Shown in pieces: positions 34,724 to 43,937 of a DNA stretch of 64,000 nt. The position numbers and the translations under genes were made by a program. Under the pieces are notes generated by a model. The model worked only from the letters and a program-made list of their open reading frames with translations, was not told the DNA's origin and searched no databases. The DNA is from CBDFKV01 sp965249035. GTDB lineage: Bacteria; Pseudomonadota; Gammaproteobacteria; Arenicellales; Poriferihabitantaceae. Each line of letters starts with the position of its first letter. Position 1 is the stretch's first letter. The DNA is taken from positions 1,178,001 through 1,242,000 of the forward strand of contig CBDFKV010000007.1 of NCBI GenBank assembly GCA_965249035.1, in the 5' to 3' direction.

Positions 34724-35478
34724 GTACCGAATTCCAGCAAAAGGAAAAATCAGAAAATACGCTGGTTGGCAAAAACATAAGCAAAATCATTCGTGGCAAG
34801 ACCATCGTTGATGACGTCACTATTGAGGTAAATAGCGGCGAAGTAATTGGCTTGTTGGGCCCCAATGGCGCGGGTAAAACGACTTGCTTCAATATGGTGA
34901 TCGGTTTAATCCGGCACGACACCGGCTCTATTTTGCTCAATTCTGAATCGATTGGTGATTTGCCAATGCACGAACGTGCTCGGCGCGGTATTGGCTATCT
35001 GCCTCAGGAAGCCTCTATTTTTCGTCGCCTGTCTGTTGAAGAAAACATCATCGCGGTACTTGAAACCACGCGCAAAGGGAACAAAAAATCGCGCAAAGAA
35101 TACGCGTTACACATGCTTGAAGAATTCGGCGTTGTTCATAAGCAGCACGCAATGGGAATCACACTGTCAGGTGGTGAGCGCCGGCGGGTAGAAATTGCAC
35201 GAGCGGTCGCATTAAGCCCCGCTTTTATCTTGCTAGATGAACCTTTTGCTGGCATTGATCCACTCTCAGTACGCGACATTCAACGCGTCATACGCATGTT
35301 GCAAGAACGCGGCATTGGCGTGCTGATCACCGACCACAACGTCCGCGAAACCTTGGGAATTTGCAACCGCGCCTATATTCTTACCTCTGGCAAGGTCTTA
35401 GTGGGCGGCTCGCCGGCGGAAATTATGGCGGATAAGCGTGCGAAGTCAGTTTATCTGGGTGACGACTTTAAGCTTTAG
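34720..35478 (+). CDS. lptB: LPS export ATPase LptB
   Basis: The cytoplasmic ATPase of the LPS extractor LptB2FG. The 252-residue protein shows Walker A GPNGAGKT, the Q-loop GYLPQEASIFRRLSV, the signature LSGGERRRVEIARAVA, Walker B ILLDEPFAGIDP and the H-loop ITDHNVRETL. LptF and LptG are not in this window. Translation is coupled to lptA by an ATGA overlap. Confidence 0.96.
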   Translation: MSTEFQQKEKSENTLVGKNISKIIRGKTIVDDVTIEVNSGEVIGLLGPNGAGKTTCFNMVIGLIRHDTGSILLNSESIGDLPMHERARRGIGYLPQEASIFRRLSVEENIIAVLETTRKGNKKSRKEYALHMLEEFGVVHKQHAMGITLSGGERRRVEIARAVALSPAFILLDEPFAGIDPLSVRDIQRVIRMLQERGIGVLITDHNVRETLGICNRAYILTSGKVLVGGSPAEIMADKRAKSVYLGDDFKL

Positions 35479-35618
35479 GACCTAGTTCTCACAGCCTAGC
35501 CCCAAATACCCACTTGAAACCCATCGACATCAGTTATTACCAACAACGCACTTCGACTTTTACCCATCAGGTAGTATAAAATGGGCTTCATGGTACTAAT
35601 AACAATGAGTCGTCGTTC

Positions 35619-37121
35619 ATGAAGCAAGGGCTTCACGCAACCCAGGGGCTCGCCCAAAAGCAAACTCAAAACCTGACCGCACAGCTGCAACACGCCGTTA
35701 AAATTCTGCAGCTATCGCACTTCGCTCTGCTGGATGAAATAGAACTCGCGCTGGAAAGCAATCCGTTCCTGGATCGGGCTGAAAATAGTTTTACCACCCA
35801 CCCCAACGATCAGGGCGACTCCGCCTACCATACCCCGCAAGGCATGGATGGCGCTATCGGCTCCGACGATTCATTAAATTTTCGCGGGGCATCACATTTC
35901 AATGAGCCACCCGATTTTGAGAGTGCTGCCTATTCTTCGTCGCCGCCCAGCTCACTCATTAAGGTCCGGCAATCAAACGCTGACCACAGTGGTAATGCGC
36001 TTGAGAATATTGGAAGCTATTCCACCGGGTTACACGAGTTGTTGCGAGATCAGGCCCACGCGACACCGCTCAGCGATGACGAACACGTCATTATCTCAAT
36101 GCTGATTGAATCCGTGGATGAGCGCGGCTATCTAACTTGCAGCGCAGATGACATCGTTGATTGGTTGCTACCCGAACGCGTCATCAGCCGTCTCGCCGTT
36201 GAAAAGATCATTCACGTGCTGCAAAGCTTCGAACCCGAAGGTGTTGGGACGCGGTCATTACAAGAATGCCTCCTCGTTCAGTTAGCCCTGCTAAGCGATA
36301 GCAACGACCCGAAAACACTCAATACTGCCATTCGTATAGTGAGTCACCACCTTGACGATGTTGCAGAAAACCGAACAAAAGCGATCCTGCGTAATCTAAG
36401 CATCCGTAACAAAGACTACGCGCGCAGCTTAGCATTGATCCGCAGCCTTAACCCTACCCCGGGCTTAGCTTACAGCTCGGTACCTGACCAGTACATTCGG
36501 CCCGATATTGAAGTATTCAGCCATCACGGTAAATGGCGCGCTCGTCTCATCGACCAATCTCTGCCAAATCTGATGCTGAACCAGCACTACATTGAGCTCC
36601 TGAAATCAAATGCCAAAAACTCTCAACATACAGCACTCAAGGGCCAGCTCGAAAAGGCGCGCGCACTCTTAGGTCACCTTGAAAAGCGGCAGCAGACTAT
36701 TCTATTAGTCGCCGAAACCATACTCACTCGCCAGCAGTCGTATTTTGAGCTAGGTGATATCGGCATTCAGCCACTGACCTTGCAAGACGTTGCGGACGCG
36801 ATTGACATGCATCCATCGACCATTTCCCGTGCAGCTAACGAAAAATATATGCTGTTCGCAGGTAAAACGATTCCTTTCAAGCACTTCTTTTCTGGCGGTA
36901 TTGGTAGCGGCAACGATTCAGAGACTTCAGCGCGCGCTATACAAGCGATGATCAGGGCAATCATCGCTGATGAAGATCCACAAAAACCAGTAAGCGATAA
37001 CCAACTCATGGCTCTGCTCAAGCAAAAAGACATTAGCATTGCCAGGCGCACGATCGCAAAATATCGCGATCTTTTACATATTCCTTCTTCCGCTAAGCGG
37101 AGGGCTCATCACAACCCGTAA
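35619..37121 (+). CDS. rpoN: RNA polymerase sigma-54 factor RpoN
   Basis: Sigma-54 directs RNA polymerase to -24/-12 promoters that need an ATP-driven activator. The 500 residues show the Gln-rich N-terminal activator-contact region (QKQTQNLTAQLQHAVKILQL), the core-binding central part, the helix-turn-helix with DVADAIDMHPSTISRAANEK, and the RpoN box ARRTIAKYR near the end. It sits downstream of lptB as in many Gammaproteobacteria. Confidence 0.97.
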   Translation: MKQGLHATQGLAQKQTQNLTAQLQHAVKILQLSHFALLDEIELALESNPFLDRAENSFTTHPNDQGDSAYHTPQGMDGAIGSDDSLNFRGASHFNEPPDFESAAYSSSPPSSLIKVRQSNADHSGNALENIGSYSTGLHELLRDQAHATPLSDDEHVIISMLIESVDERGYLTCSADDIVDWLLPERVISRLAVEKIIHVLQSFEPEGVGTRSLQECLLVQLALLSDSNDPKTLNTAIRIVSHHLDDVAENRTKAILRNLSIRNKDYARSLALIRSLNPTPGLAYSSVPDQYIRPDIEVFSHHGKWRARLIDQSLPNLMLNQHYIELLKSNAKNSQHTALKGQLEKARALLGHLEKRQQTILLVAETILTRQQSYFELGDIGIQPLTLQDVADAIDMHPSTISRAANEKYMLFAGKTIPFKHFFSGGIGSGNDSETSARAIQAMIRAIIADEDPQKPVSDNQLMALLKQKDISIARRTIAKYRDLLHIPSSAKRRAHHNP

Positions 37122-37139
37122 TAATCTAAGGAGAACATT

Positions 37140-37478
37140 ATGCAAATATCCATAAGCGGACAACAACTTGAGGTTACCCAGGCACTTAGAGACCATGTCA
37201 ATGAAAAACTAGACAAAATCATTCGGCATTTCGACCACGTCACCAATGCCCAAGTCGTACTGCATTTGGAAAACGGCACTCACAAAGCAGAAGCCAATAT
37301 ACACATCAAAGGCGCTTCGCTACACGCGACTGGCAAAGCTGGAGACATGTACGCGGCAATCGACTCAATGTCCTCAAAACTGGACCGCCAAGTGTTAAAG
37401 CACAAAGATAAAATGACCGACCACCATCAAGCAGAAGGTGGGGTAAGCGCCATTCAGGAAGAAAACGTAAGTAGCTAA
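37140..37478 (+). CDS. hpf: Ribosome hibernation promoting factor
   Basis: A 112-residue protein, the short Hpf type, which binds the 30S decoding region and favours 100S dimers in stationary phase. It starts with MQISISGQQLEVTQALRDHV and carries EANIHIKGASLHATGKAGDM then YAAIDSMSSKLDRQ, the family core. It starts 18 bp after rpoN with an AAGGAGA ribosome site, so it is in the same operon. Confidence 0.93.
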   Translation: MQISISGQQLEVTQALRDHVNEKLDKIIRHFDHVTNAQVVLHLENGTHKAEANIHIKGASLHATGKAGDMYAAIDSMSSKLDRQVLKHKDKMTDHHQAEGGVSAIQEENVSS

Positions 37479-37578
37479 TTATCTGGCGATGATGCGGAGC
37501 ACTTATTCCGCATAGATTTGGAACTATTAAATAGTCAGAGGCACTAAGTATTAGCAATTAGAGTCCTAAAACCCCATT

Positions 37579-38244
37579 ATGAAATCAACTATTTCGGCTG
37601 CAGTGGTCTTTTGTGGCCTAACGTTTGGCGCACAAGCAACAGAAATCCCCTTATCACTTGAAACCGGTGCCTGGCAGGCATTAACCTACACCAGCGTTCA
37701 ATCTAATGTCGTCAAAAACACGGGCGACAGCATGAATATTCATATCATGGGCTCAGCTAGCCCGCTCATATACGTATTCGACCAACCCCAGATTATCCAG
37801 TCTATTCTGGCCAGTGGCAGCCTTAGTGGCGTGCCTACACTGCCTAAACATGCTGAACAAGGTGATGAGGGCGCGGATGACTTTGCCCTACGAATTGGCT
37901 TGGTCTTAGCTGGCGATAAACAGCTGGGGCCAGCTCAGCAACTATTCGCCCCTAAATGGATAAAAACTGTGTATGGCTTGGCGCCAGAGAATACCGGCAT
38001 CGATCATATTCTGTTTTTGAACGTCGCCCAGTCACTCCAAACTGGCTGGCAGCAGCGAACCCACCCAAACAGCGAAGGATTGTTCGTCGAGCACAAGGTT
38101 GCGGAAGCTATGGGTGCGGGTACATTCTTAATTGATCACACGTTCGACCAGACCAAACAAGTGATCGCGCTGTGGATCAGCGCTGACGGTGATGATACCC
38201 AGTCGAGCTTTGATGTCACCATCGACAGCATTAGTTATCAGTAA
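37579..38244 (+). CDS. DUF3047-like secreted protein
   Basis: A 221-residue protein with a Sec signal (cleaved near AQATE). The segments GADDFALRIGLVLAG, NTGIDHILFLNVAQSL and a C-terminal DGDDTQSSFDVTIDSI match the layout of DUF3047, a periplasmic family of unknown function. It is 100 bp after hpf. The ptsN/rapZ/npr genes usual at this place are absent. Confidence 0.65.
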   Translation: MKSTISAAVVFCGLTFGAQATEIPLSLETGAWQALTYTSVQSNVVKNTGDSMNIHIMGSASPLIYVFDQPQIIQSILASGSLSGVPTLPKHAEQGDEGADDFALRIGLVLAGDKQLGPAQQLFAPKWIKTVYGLAPENTGIDHILFLNVAQSLQTGWQQRTHPNSEGLFVEHKVAEAMGAGTFLIDHTFDQTKQVIALWISADGDDTQSSFDVTIDSISYQ

Positions 38245-38255
38245 GATCAAACCAC

Positions 38256-38888
38256 ATGGCTAGCACGACGCTGTACCATTGCTTTGACCCAATGTGCAGT
38301 TTCTGCTGGGCGTTCAGGCCCAGCTGGGATCAATTCAAGCAACAGTTGCCCAAGGCGATACAACAGCCCGTTGAAATCGTTAATTTGGTGGGCGGTTTAG
38401 CCCCAGATTCAGACGATCCCATGCCTGAAGCCATGCAGCGAAAACTGCAAGGCATTTGGCGACACATCGCGCACAGTATTGCTGGAACGCCGTTCAATTT
38501 TGATTTTTGGGAACAGTGCCAGCCCAGACGATCGACCTACCCCACGTGCCGCGCTATTTTGGCTTGCCGGGAATTAGCCCCCGAGAAAGAAGACGACCTA
38601 CTGTTTGGTATTCAAAGCGCCTATTATCTGTGTGCAAAAAATCCTTCGAATCTAGACACCTTGATTGAGGTAGCCAGTCACATGGGTATCGAAGCTAATG
38701 ATTTCGCCGATCAAATCAGCGGCGATGACATCGAAATAAAGCTACAACTGGAGCTTCAATTCGCCCGCTCACTCGGCATGAATAGTTTCCCCAGCTTAGT
38801 GCTAAAAAACAACGACAGCTATTGGAATATCCCTATCGACTACCATAACCCGGCATCCATGATTAAAGCCATAAGCTCCGTTCTGTAA
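38256..38888 (+). CDS. DsbA-family (FrnE/YwbO-like) protein
   Basis: A 210-residue thioredoxin-fold protein with an active site C-S-F-C (MCSFCWAF, about 14-21) and the helical insertion typical for the FrnE-type DsbA family (STYPTCRAILACRE). It has no signal peptide, so it is likely cytoplasmic, where such proteins act in redox or polyketide-related reactions. It begins 11 bp after the DUF3047-like gene. Confidence 0.82.
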   Translation: MASTTLYHCFDPMCSFCWAFRPSWDQFKQQLPKAIQQPVEIVNLVGGLAPDSDDPMPEAMQRKLQGIWRHIAHSIAGTPFNFDFWEQCQPRRSTYPTCRAILACRELAPEKEDDLLFGIQSAYYLCAKNPSNLDTLIEVASHMGIEANDFADQISGDDIEIKLQLELQFARSLGMNSFPSLVLKNNDSYWNIPIDYHNPASMIKAISSVL

Positions 38889-38909
38889 GCCAGAGAAAGG
38901 TATAGACAC

Positions 38910-38940
38910 AAAAAAGCCGCGCGTCTTTCGACGCTCGGCA
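38910..38940 (-). terminator. Terminator read on the minus strand
   Basis: A 10-bp stem with one mismatch (38916-38925 with 38930-38939, loop TTTC) ends in T6 on the minus strand. It lies downstream of the decayed reading frame at 38966-39161 and of lgt. Confidence 0.7.
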
Positions 38941-38965
38941 CTTTCAATTCAGCGCTAGTCCGTAA

Positions 38966-39161
38966 TTACACGGTAGGTCCCTGATTATACATACCAGCAG
39001 GCTCGTTCTCGCCAATGCTGATTAACCCCACCCATTGCTTCTTGAACACTGTCCATTCGTCCGTATCACAGTCGTAGGTTGAGTTTCACTAAACACTTCC
39101 AGCTGTCGTCATCCAAGCCCATGAAGTCGGTCCGATAGTAATCACCATATTTAATACTCCA
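38966..39161 (-). pseudogene. Decayed gene remnant of unknown family
   Basis: The minus strand reads WSIKYGDYYRTDFMGLDDDS and WKCLVKLN in one frame. It then continues, after a one-base shift near 39082, as STYDCDTDEWTVFKKQWVGL and ISIGENEPAGMYNQGPTV up to a stop at 38966. Both halves look protein-like, have no start codon in a suitable place and end just before a terminator. I do not recognise the family. The remaining 70 bp up to the lgt stop could hold more of it. Confidence 0.4.
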
Positions 39162-39236
39162 TCTTTCGAGATTATGAATTTAACCAGTTGATTAACCGCA
39201 GATAAACTTGGCATCAACCTTTGCTCAAGTGTCGAC

Positions 39237-40025
39237 TTACCTGGAGTGAGTCTTGCGCCCAAAGCCCATAATGACCCATAAACCTATCGCGAACATGGGT
39301 ATGCACAGCAATTGCCCCATGGTGAGCCAATCTAGCGCAACAAAACCTAAGTGATTATCGGGCTCGCGATAAAACTCAACAAAAAATCTAAAGATGCTAT
39401 AACCCAATAAAAAGTAGCCAGAAGCCCGTCCCAATGGCCGAGGTTTGCGGGTATAAAGCCAGAGCAGAATAAATAAAAGTAGCCCTTCTAAGGACATTTG
39501 ATAGAGCTGCGACGGATGCCTCGCCAGAGCACCTGCACTGGGGAAAACAACGCCCCACGGCACATCAGTCACGCGCCCCCACAGCTCTTCGTTGATAAAA
39601 TTGGCCAATCGCCCAAAGACCAAGCCTAAGCCTGCGACAGCCGCGATAAAGTCGCCTACTTCCAGCAAGTGCTTATCCACCTTTCGGGCAAATAAAAATA
39701 CCGCAATCACTACCCCGACCAAACCACCATGGAACGACATACCGCCGGTCCAAACATAGAGAATTTCTATGGGATGGCTAACGTAATAAGAGAAATTGTA
39801 GAATAAGGCGTAGCCAATCCGGCCACCCAAAATCACACCGACAGCGATATAAAAGACGAAATCTGACACCATTTCAGTGGTCCAGCCAGAGTTCGGTTTT
39901 TTAGCCCGCAACATTAATAATCCGCCACAGACTACGAAAGCGAGTAGATACGCCAAGCCGTACCAATGAATAGCCAGTGGGCCGATTTTTACCGCGACTG
40001 GATCAAACTGTGGGTGGACAAACAT
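39237..40025 (-). CDS. lgt: Prolipoprotein diacylglyceryl transferase
   Basis: Lgt transfers diacylglycerol to the lipobox Cys of prolipoproteins in the inner membrane. The 262 residues show IHWYGLAYLLAF, GGRIGYALFYN, the MSFHGGLVGV motif (His and Gly conserved) and the signature GRLANFINEELWGRVTD. Several lipoproteins in this window would be substrates. Confidence 0.95.
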   Translation of the reverse strand: MFVHPQFDPVAVKIGPLAIHWYGLAYLLAFVVCGGLLMLRAKKPNSGWTTEMVSDFVFYIAVGVILGGRIGYALFYNFSYYVSHPIEILYVWTGGMSFHGGLVGVVIAVFLFARKVDKHLLEVGDFIAAVAGLGLVFGRLANFINEELWGRVTDVPWGVVFPSAGALARHPSQLYQMSLEGLLLFILLWLYTRKPRPLGRASGYFLLGYSIFRFFVEFYREPDNHLGFVALDWLTMGQLLCIPMFAIGLWVIMGFGRKTHSR

Positions 40026-40168
40026 AGTGCCATTACTCGCTTAATAGTATGCGCGCTATTGTAACGGCAAGCTCCTAAGCAATGGGGTCCCATTAAGCAG
40101 TTGTAATGCGCCTCAATAAAAGGAAGAGAGGGGGGAAGCAGCTGAATCCTGAAATAATCAGTCCGCGA

Positions 40169-40690
40169 CTAGTAAACGGGTTTCACTCTGAATTGACTAC
40201 GATTTGGCCATTGGAAGCGGCGTTGTAGCTTCCAATTTTTATCACTCAGCCGAATATGCCACTCACCGTCGGTTAGTGGTTCATTTAGGTCCACGAAATA
40301 GCGGCCATCTGGCCCCTTTTCTAGCAATAGCTTGTGATCATGGTTGGCTCGGGTTGGGTGCAAAAAGGCGAGACCCAGAGCATCTGGAAATTCGTACGGT
40401 TTAACGGAACTCATCGCCACGCTGACGACTCCGAGTTCAGTGTCGATAGCCACATCGGCGATCACGTCGTACTCCGTCGCAAAATGGTCGCGCTTAAGCA
40501 CCATATTGATCTCCTGGCCGCGCTTGTAATAATCGTCAACCACCATGCCATCAAACGTTGTTGCGGCAAGGTAGGCCAGAGATAAGCCCAACACCACCGC
40601 AGTCAACGGGATAGCGATAACCAGCCAAACCATGGGATAGGTATACCAGGGATCAGAGGTGGCGTTTTCAGTGTTCTTAGGCATGCTCAT
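40169..40690 (-). CDS. ccoH: CcoH/FixH-family cbb3 assembly protein
   Basis: A 173-residue membrane-anchored protein with one N-terminal helix (about 16-45) and a periplasmic domain. VDDYYKRGQEIN directly after the helix and the C-terminal GEWHIRLSDKNWKLQRRFQW are typical of FixH. CcoH assists assembly of cbb3 oxidase. It follows ccoG by 31 bp; ccoI and ccoS do not follow. Confidence 0.88.
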   Translation of the reverse strand: MSMPKNTENATSDPWYTYPMVWLVIAIPLTAVVLGLSLAYLAATTFDGMVVDDYYKRGQEINMVLKRDHFATEYDVIADVAIDTELGVVSVAMSSVKPYEFPDALGLAFLHPTRANHDHKLLLEKGPDGRYFVDLNEPLTDGEWHIRLSDKNWKLQRRFQWPNRSQFRVKPVY

Positions 40691-40721
40691 TTATCTCAAT
40701 GGTCGGTCAATTTGTAGGGGC

Positions 40722-42116
40722 TCAGTCAATCGGACCGAGATAAGTGCTGTGCGCCATAACGGTCACTTCAGGGGCATCTTCTGCGGTGATCCGAATCCCG
40801 AAGTCAGTACTACGCACACCGTTTAATGATTCAGGATTAAGCTTAATGCGAACAATATGGTCCAGCACCGCACCTGATTCTATCATTGGCACCGGCGCAT
40901 CCATCAACAAAGTGGCTTCTTGTAAGCCATCGACTTCGAGCTGGTAAGTATGTGCCACATCATCCTTATTCATGATTCGCAAACGATACAAGTTTTCGAT
41001 ATTGCCATCGCCCGAGTCGCGATAAAGCGCGGCCCCTCGATCTCGCATGATATCCACGGCAACCGGGTCTCGATCGGCAATGCCCCATGCCACCGCCCCT
41101 AACAGGGCTAGAATAATTGTGCCATAAACAAACACCCGCGGCCGCCAAACATGTGTCTTACTTCCCGCCAACGAGTTCTCGGTGGTGTATTTGATTAAGT
41201 TGGGCGGCAAATCAAGCTTATCCATGATTTCATTGCAACCGTCAATACACAGCGCACAACCGATGCATTGATATTGCAAACCATCACGGATATCGATCCC
41301 CATCGGGCACACCTGCACACAAACTGAGCAATCGACACAATGGCCCAGCTCGTTACCTTTAGACCCCTTGCGGCGTTTACCTCGTGTTTCACCTCGGTCT
41401 TCGTCGTAAGAAATAATCAACGTATCCGGGTCAAACATAACGCTCTGGAAGCGCGCATACGGGCACATATAGATGCACACTTGTTCACGCATCACGCCGC
41501 CGAGCAGCCAAATCATGACTGCGTAAAAACCGATCCAAAACGTTTGTGTCGGCGTAGTCGAGAACTGGATGAAATCCACAAACAACTCGCGTATGGGAAC
41601 AAAATAGCCAACAAAGGTTAGCCCGGTCCACAGGGAGAAAGCCGCCCACGCCAAGTACTTTAGCCCTTTCTTAGTGATCTTTTCTGCATTCCACGGACCA
41701 CTGTCTAATTTGATACGTTTGTTTCGTGGCCCTTCGATTTTAGCTTCGATCCACATCATCGCATTAGCCCACACCGTTTGTGGGCAAGCGTAGCCGCACC
41801 AAAGACGGCCATACAGCGTGGTAAAGAAAAACAAAGACACTGCGGCAATGATCAACAAAACAGCGAGGAAAAAGAAATCTTGCGGCCAAATCGTCAAGCC
41901 AAAGATATAGAACTTGCGTGCGGGCAAATCAAACAATACTGCTTGCTGGCCGTTCCAGTTAATCCACGGCACGAAATAATAAATACCCAACAGCGCATAT
42001 AAAGCCAAATTGCGCAATTTGTTGAATAAGCCATTCACGCCTCGCGGATGAATTTTATGGCGCTTAGCGTACAGCTCTGTATCGCCTTCCTGTGGTTTAC
42101 CGAAGATCCCCATCAC
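40722..42116 (-). CDS. ccoG: Cytochrome c oxidase accessory protein CcoG (FixG/RdxA)
   Basis: A 464-residue membrane protein with an N-terminal set of helices and FFFTTLYGRLWCGYACPQTVW, followed by two 4Fe-4S ferredoxin-like motifs around residues 262-296 (CVDCSVCVQVCP and CIGCALCIDGCN). The periplasmic C-terminal domain is immunoglobulin-like. CcoG reduces Cu(II) for cbb3 maturation in related bacteria. The gene is separated from ccoP by 112 bp. Confidence 0.95.
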   Translation of the reverse strand: MMGIFGKPQEGDTELYAKRHKIHPRGVNGLFNKLRNLALYALLGIYYFVPWINWNGQQAVLFDLPARKFYIFGLTIWPQDFFFLAVLLIIAAVSLFFFTTLYGRLWCGYACPQTVWANAMMWIEAKIEGPRNKRIKLDSGPWNAEKITKKGLKYLAWAAFSLWTGLTFVGYFVPIRELFVDFIQFSTTPTQTFWIGFYAVMIWLLGGVMREQVCIYMCPYARFQSVMFDPDTLIISYDEDRGETRGKRRKGSKGNELGHCVDCSVCVQVCPMGIDIRDGLQYQCIGCALCIDGCNEIMDKLDLPPNLIKYTTENSLAGSKTHVWRPRVFVYGTIILALLGAVAWGIADRDPVAVDIMRDRGAALYRDSGDGNIENLYRLRIMNKDDVAHTYQLEVDGLQEATLLMDAPVPMIESGAVLDHIVRIKLNPESLNGVRSTDFGIRITAEDAPEVTVMAHSTYLGPID

Positions 42117-42228
42117 TATCCAATTTAGTTAATGCGATTAATTTATATCAAGTCTAAAACCAAAACACCGGAGAGTGGATACCCAAGGGGCACCCGCTCT
42201 CCGGCGAGAACTGGATGAAATATACGCC

Positions 42229-43131
42229 TTACTTATTCGATAAGCTATATACGTAAGCAGAGACTAAATGGACTTTATCTTCGCCTAAGAAATCTCCGTG
42301 TGCAGGCATTTGACCCATACGCCCTTCTTGAATGGTTGCCAACACTTTTTCGCGCGTGGAGCCATACAGCCACGTGTTATCAGTCAAATTAGCTGCACCC
42401 AGCATCTGGTTGCCAGTTCCAGTCGGTAGATGACACGCCAAACAAATCTTGCCAAACACGGCTTTACCCAAATCGGCAGACGCCACATCAACGCCTTCTC
42501 GACCACTCAAGCTCAAAACATAGTCAGTGACATTCTCGACATCATTATCGGTCAAAGTCGTCAATCCGCCTTTGGCCGGCATGTTGCCGTTACGACCAGC
42601 CATGATTGATTGCTTAATCTGATCGGGTGAACCACCCCATAACCAGTCGTTATCAACCAAGCTTGGGAAGCCTTCGTTGCCGCGTGCGTCTGAGCCGTGA
42701 CAAACCGTGCAGTAAGACGCATAAATCCGCTCACCTGTGCGCATCGCTTCTTCATTGCCTGCTAACTCTTCGATCGGCATGGCCGCGTACTTGGTGTACA
42801 ACTCTGCGTATTTAGCATCGTAGGCTTGGCTTTCGGCTTCGTATTGATTGATTGAGGTCCAACCCAAAGCACCCTTATAAAAACCCAAACCAGGGTATAA
42901 GGCCAAGTAAGCCAAACCAAAGACCACCGTACCCAGAAACATAAAAAACCACCACCGCGGTAACGGATTATCTAACTCTTCGAGGCCGTCCCAAACGTGA
43001 CCGGTTACCTCAACGTCGCCAGCTGCTTTTTTGATGTTGTTTGCCAACAACAACCACAAGCAACCCAATATGCTCAGGATGGTAACGATACCGATGATCC
43101 ATCCAACTATAGGACTCGTAAAATCTGCCAT
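42229..43131 (-). CDS. ccoP: cbb3 oxidase subunit III (di-heme cytochrome c)
   Basis: A 300-residue subunit with an N-terminal membrane part (two helices, about 8-30 and 62-80) and two cytochrome c domains with heme motifs CTVCH (141-145) and CLACH (230-234). It shuttles electrons from soluble cytochromes to CcoO. It lies 15 bp downstream of ccoQ. Confidence 0.96.
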   Translation of the reverse strand: MADFTSPIVGWIIGIVTILSILGCLWLLLANNIKKAAGDVEVTGHVWDGLEELDNPLPRWWFFMFLGTVVFGLAYLALYPGLGFYKGALGWTSINQYEAESQAYDAKYAELYTKYAAMPIEELAGNEEAMRTGERIYASYCTVCHGSDARGNEGFPSLVDNDWLWGGSPDQIKQSIMAGRNGNMPAKGGLTTLTDNDVENVTDYVLSLSGREGVDVASADLGKAVFGKICLACHLPTGTGNQMLGAANLTDNTWLYGSTREKVLATIQEGRMGQMPAHGDFLGEDKVHLVSAYVYSLSNK

Positions 43132-43146
43132 TTTTAATTTCTCTGT

Positions 43147-43299
43147 TTAATTTTCGTCATCTTGGTCTTTGTCATCTTCCAAAGGAATTCGCGCCGCTTC
43201 GTCAAAGTCAGATTTGCGTTTTCCGCTCCATGCCCAAAATACGATTGCCAAAAAGACAACCAGGACAATAATGGTGGAGATGGCAGAGATCGCTATCAT
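43147..43299 (-). CDS. ccoQ: cbb3 oxidase subunit CcoQ
   Basis: A 50-residue reading frame fills the gap between ccoO and ccoP and is easy to overlook because of its size. It has one membrane helix (SAISTIIVLVVFLAIVFWAW, about 5-24) followed by SGKRKSDFDEAARIPLEDD and an acidic tail. FxxxAxxPLEDD after the helix is the hallmark of CcoQ/FixQ. It starts 1 bp after the ccoO stop. CcoQ stabilises the assembled complex. Confidence 0.92.
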   Translation of the reverse strand: MIAISAISTIIVLVVFLAIVFWAWSGKRKSDFDEAARIPLEDDKDQDDEN

Positions 43300-43300
43300 G

Positions 43301-43912
43301 CTATTGAGCGTGTTTGAGTTCGATACCCATACCCTGAAGGTATGCCACTAACGCGTCCATCTCAGTCATGCCTTCGGCTGCAGCAGCAGCACCAGCGATG
43401 TCTTCATCGGTGTAGGGAATTCCTACCATGCGTAAGCGCTCCATCTTGGTCGGGATCACTTCATTATCAACCAGATCCTCAGCAAGCCATGGATAAGCCG
43501 GCATGACAGACTCGGGAACCACGTCGCGCGGGTTGTACAAGTGCACCTTATGCCACTTATCGCTGTAACGACCGCCTACGCGATGCAAGTCAGGGCCGGT
43601 CCGCTTAGAACCCCACAAGAAAGGCTTGTCGTAAACGAATTCACCGGCGACTGAATAGTGGCCGTAGCGATCAGTTTCCGCGCGGAACGGACGAATCATT
43701 TGTGAATGGCAAGTATTGCAACCTTCACGAATGTAAATGTCTCGCCCCGCCAAACGAACTGCACTATACGGCTTTAAGCCTTCAACCGGCTCTGTCGTAG
43801 AGTGTTGGAAAAACAGTGGCACGATTTGGACCAAGCCACCTACGCTGACCATCAGCGTCACCAGCAGAATCAACCAAAAGGTATTGGTTTCAGCTTTGAT
43901 TTGTATACTCAT
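43301..43912 (-). CDS. ccoO: cbb3 oxidase subunit II (mono-heme cytochrome c)
   Basis: A 203-residue subunit with an N-terminal membrane anchor (about 11-35) and heme motif CNTCH (65-69). The family segments REGCNTCHSQMIRPFRAETD and RTGPDLHRVGGRYSD are present. The axial Met is probably in PESVMPAYPWL. It follows ccoN by 25 bp. Confidence 0.96.
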   Translation of the reverse strand: MSIQIKAETNTFWLILLVTLMVSVGGLVQIVPLFFQHSTTEPVEGLKPYSAVRLAGRDIYIREGCNTCHSQMIRPFRAETDRYGHYSVAGEFVYDKPFLWGSKRTGPDLHRVGGRYSDKWHKVHLYNPRDVVPESVMPAYPWLAEDLVDNEVIPTKMERLRMVGIPYTDEDIAGAAAAAEGMTEMDALVAYLQGMGIELKHAQ

Positions 43913-43937
43913 TGATCTGTTCCTATTATCTGGTTGA

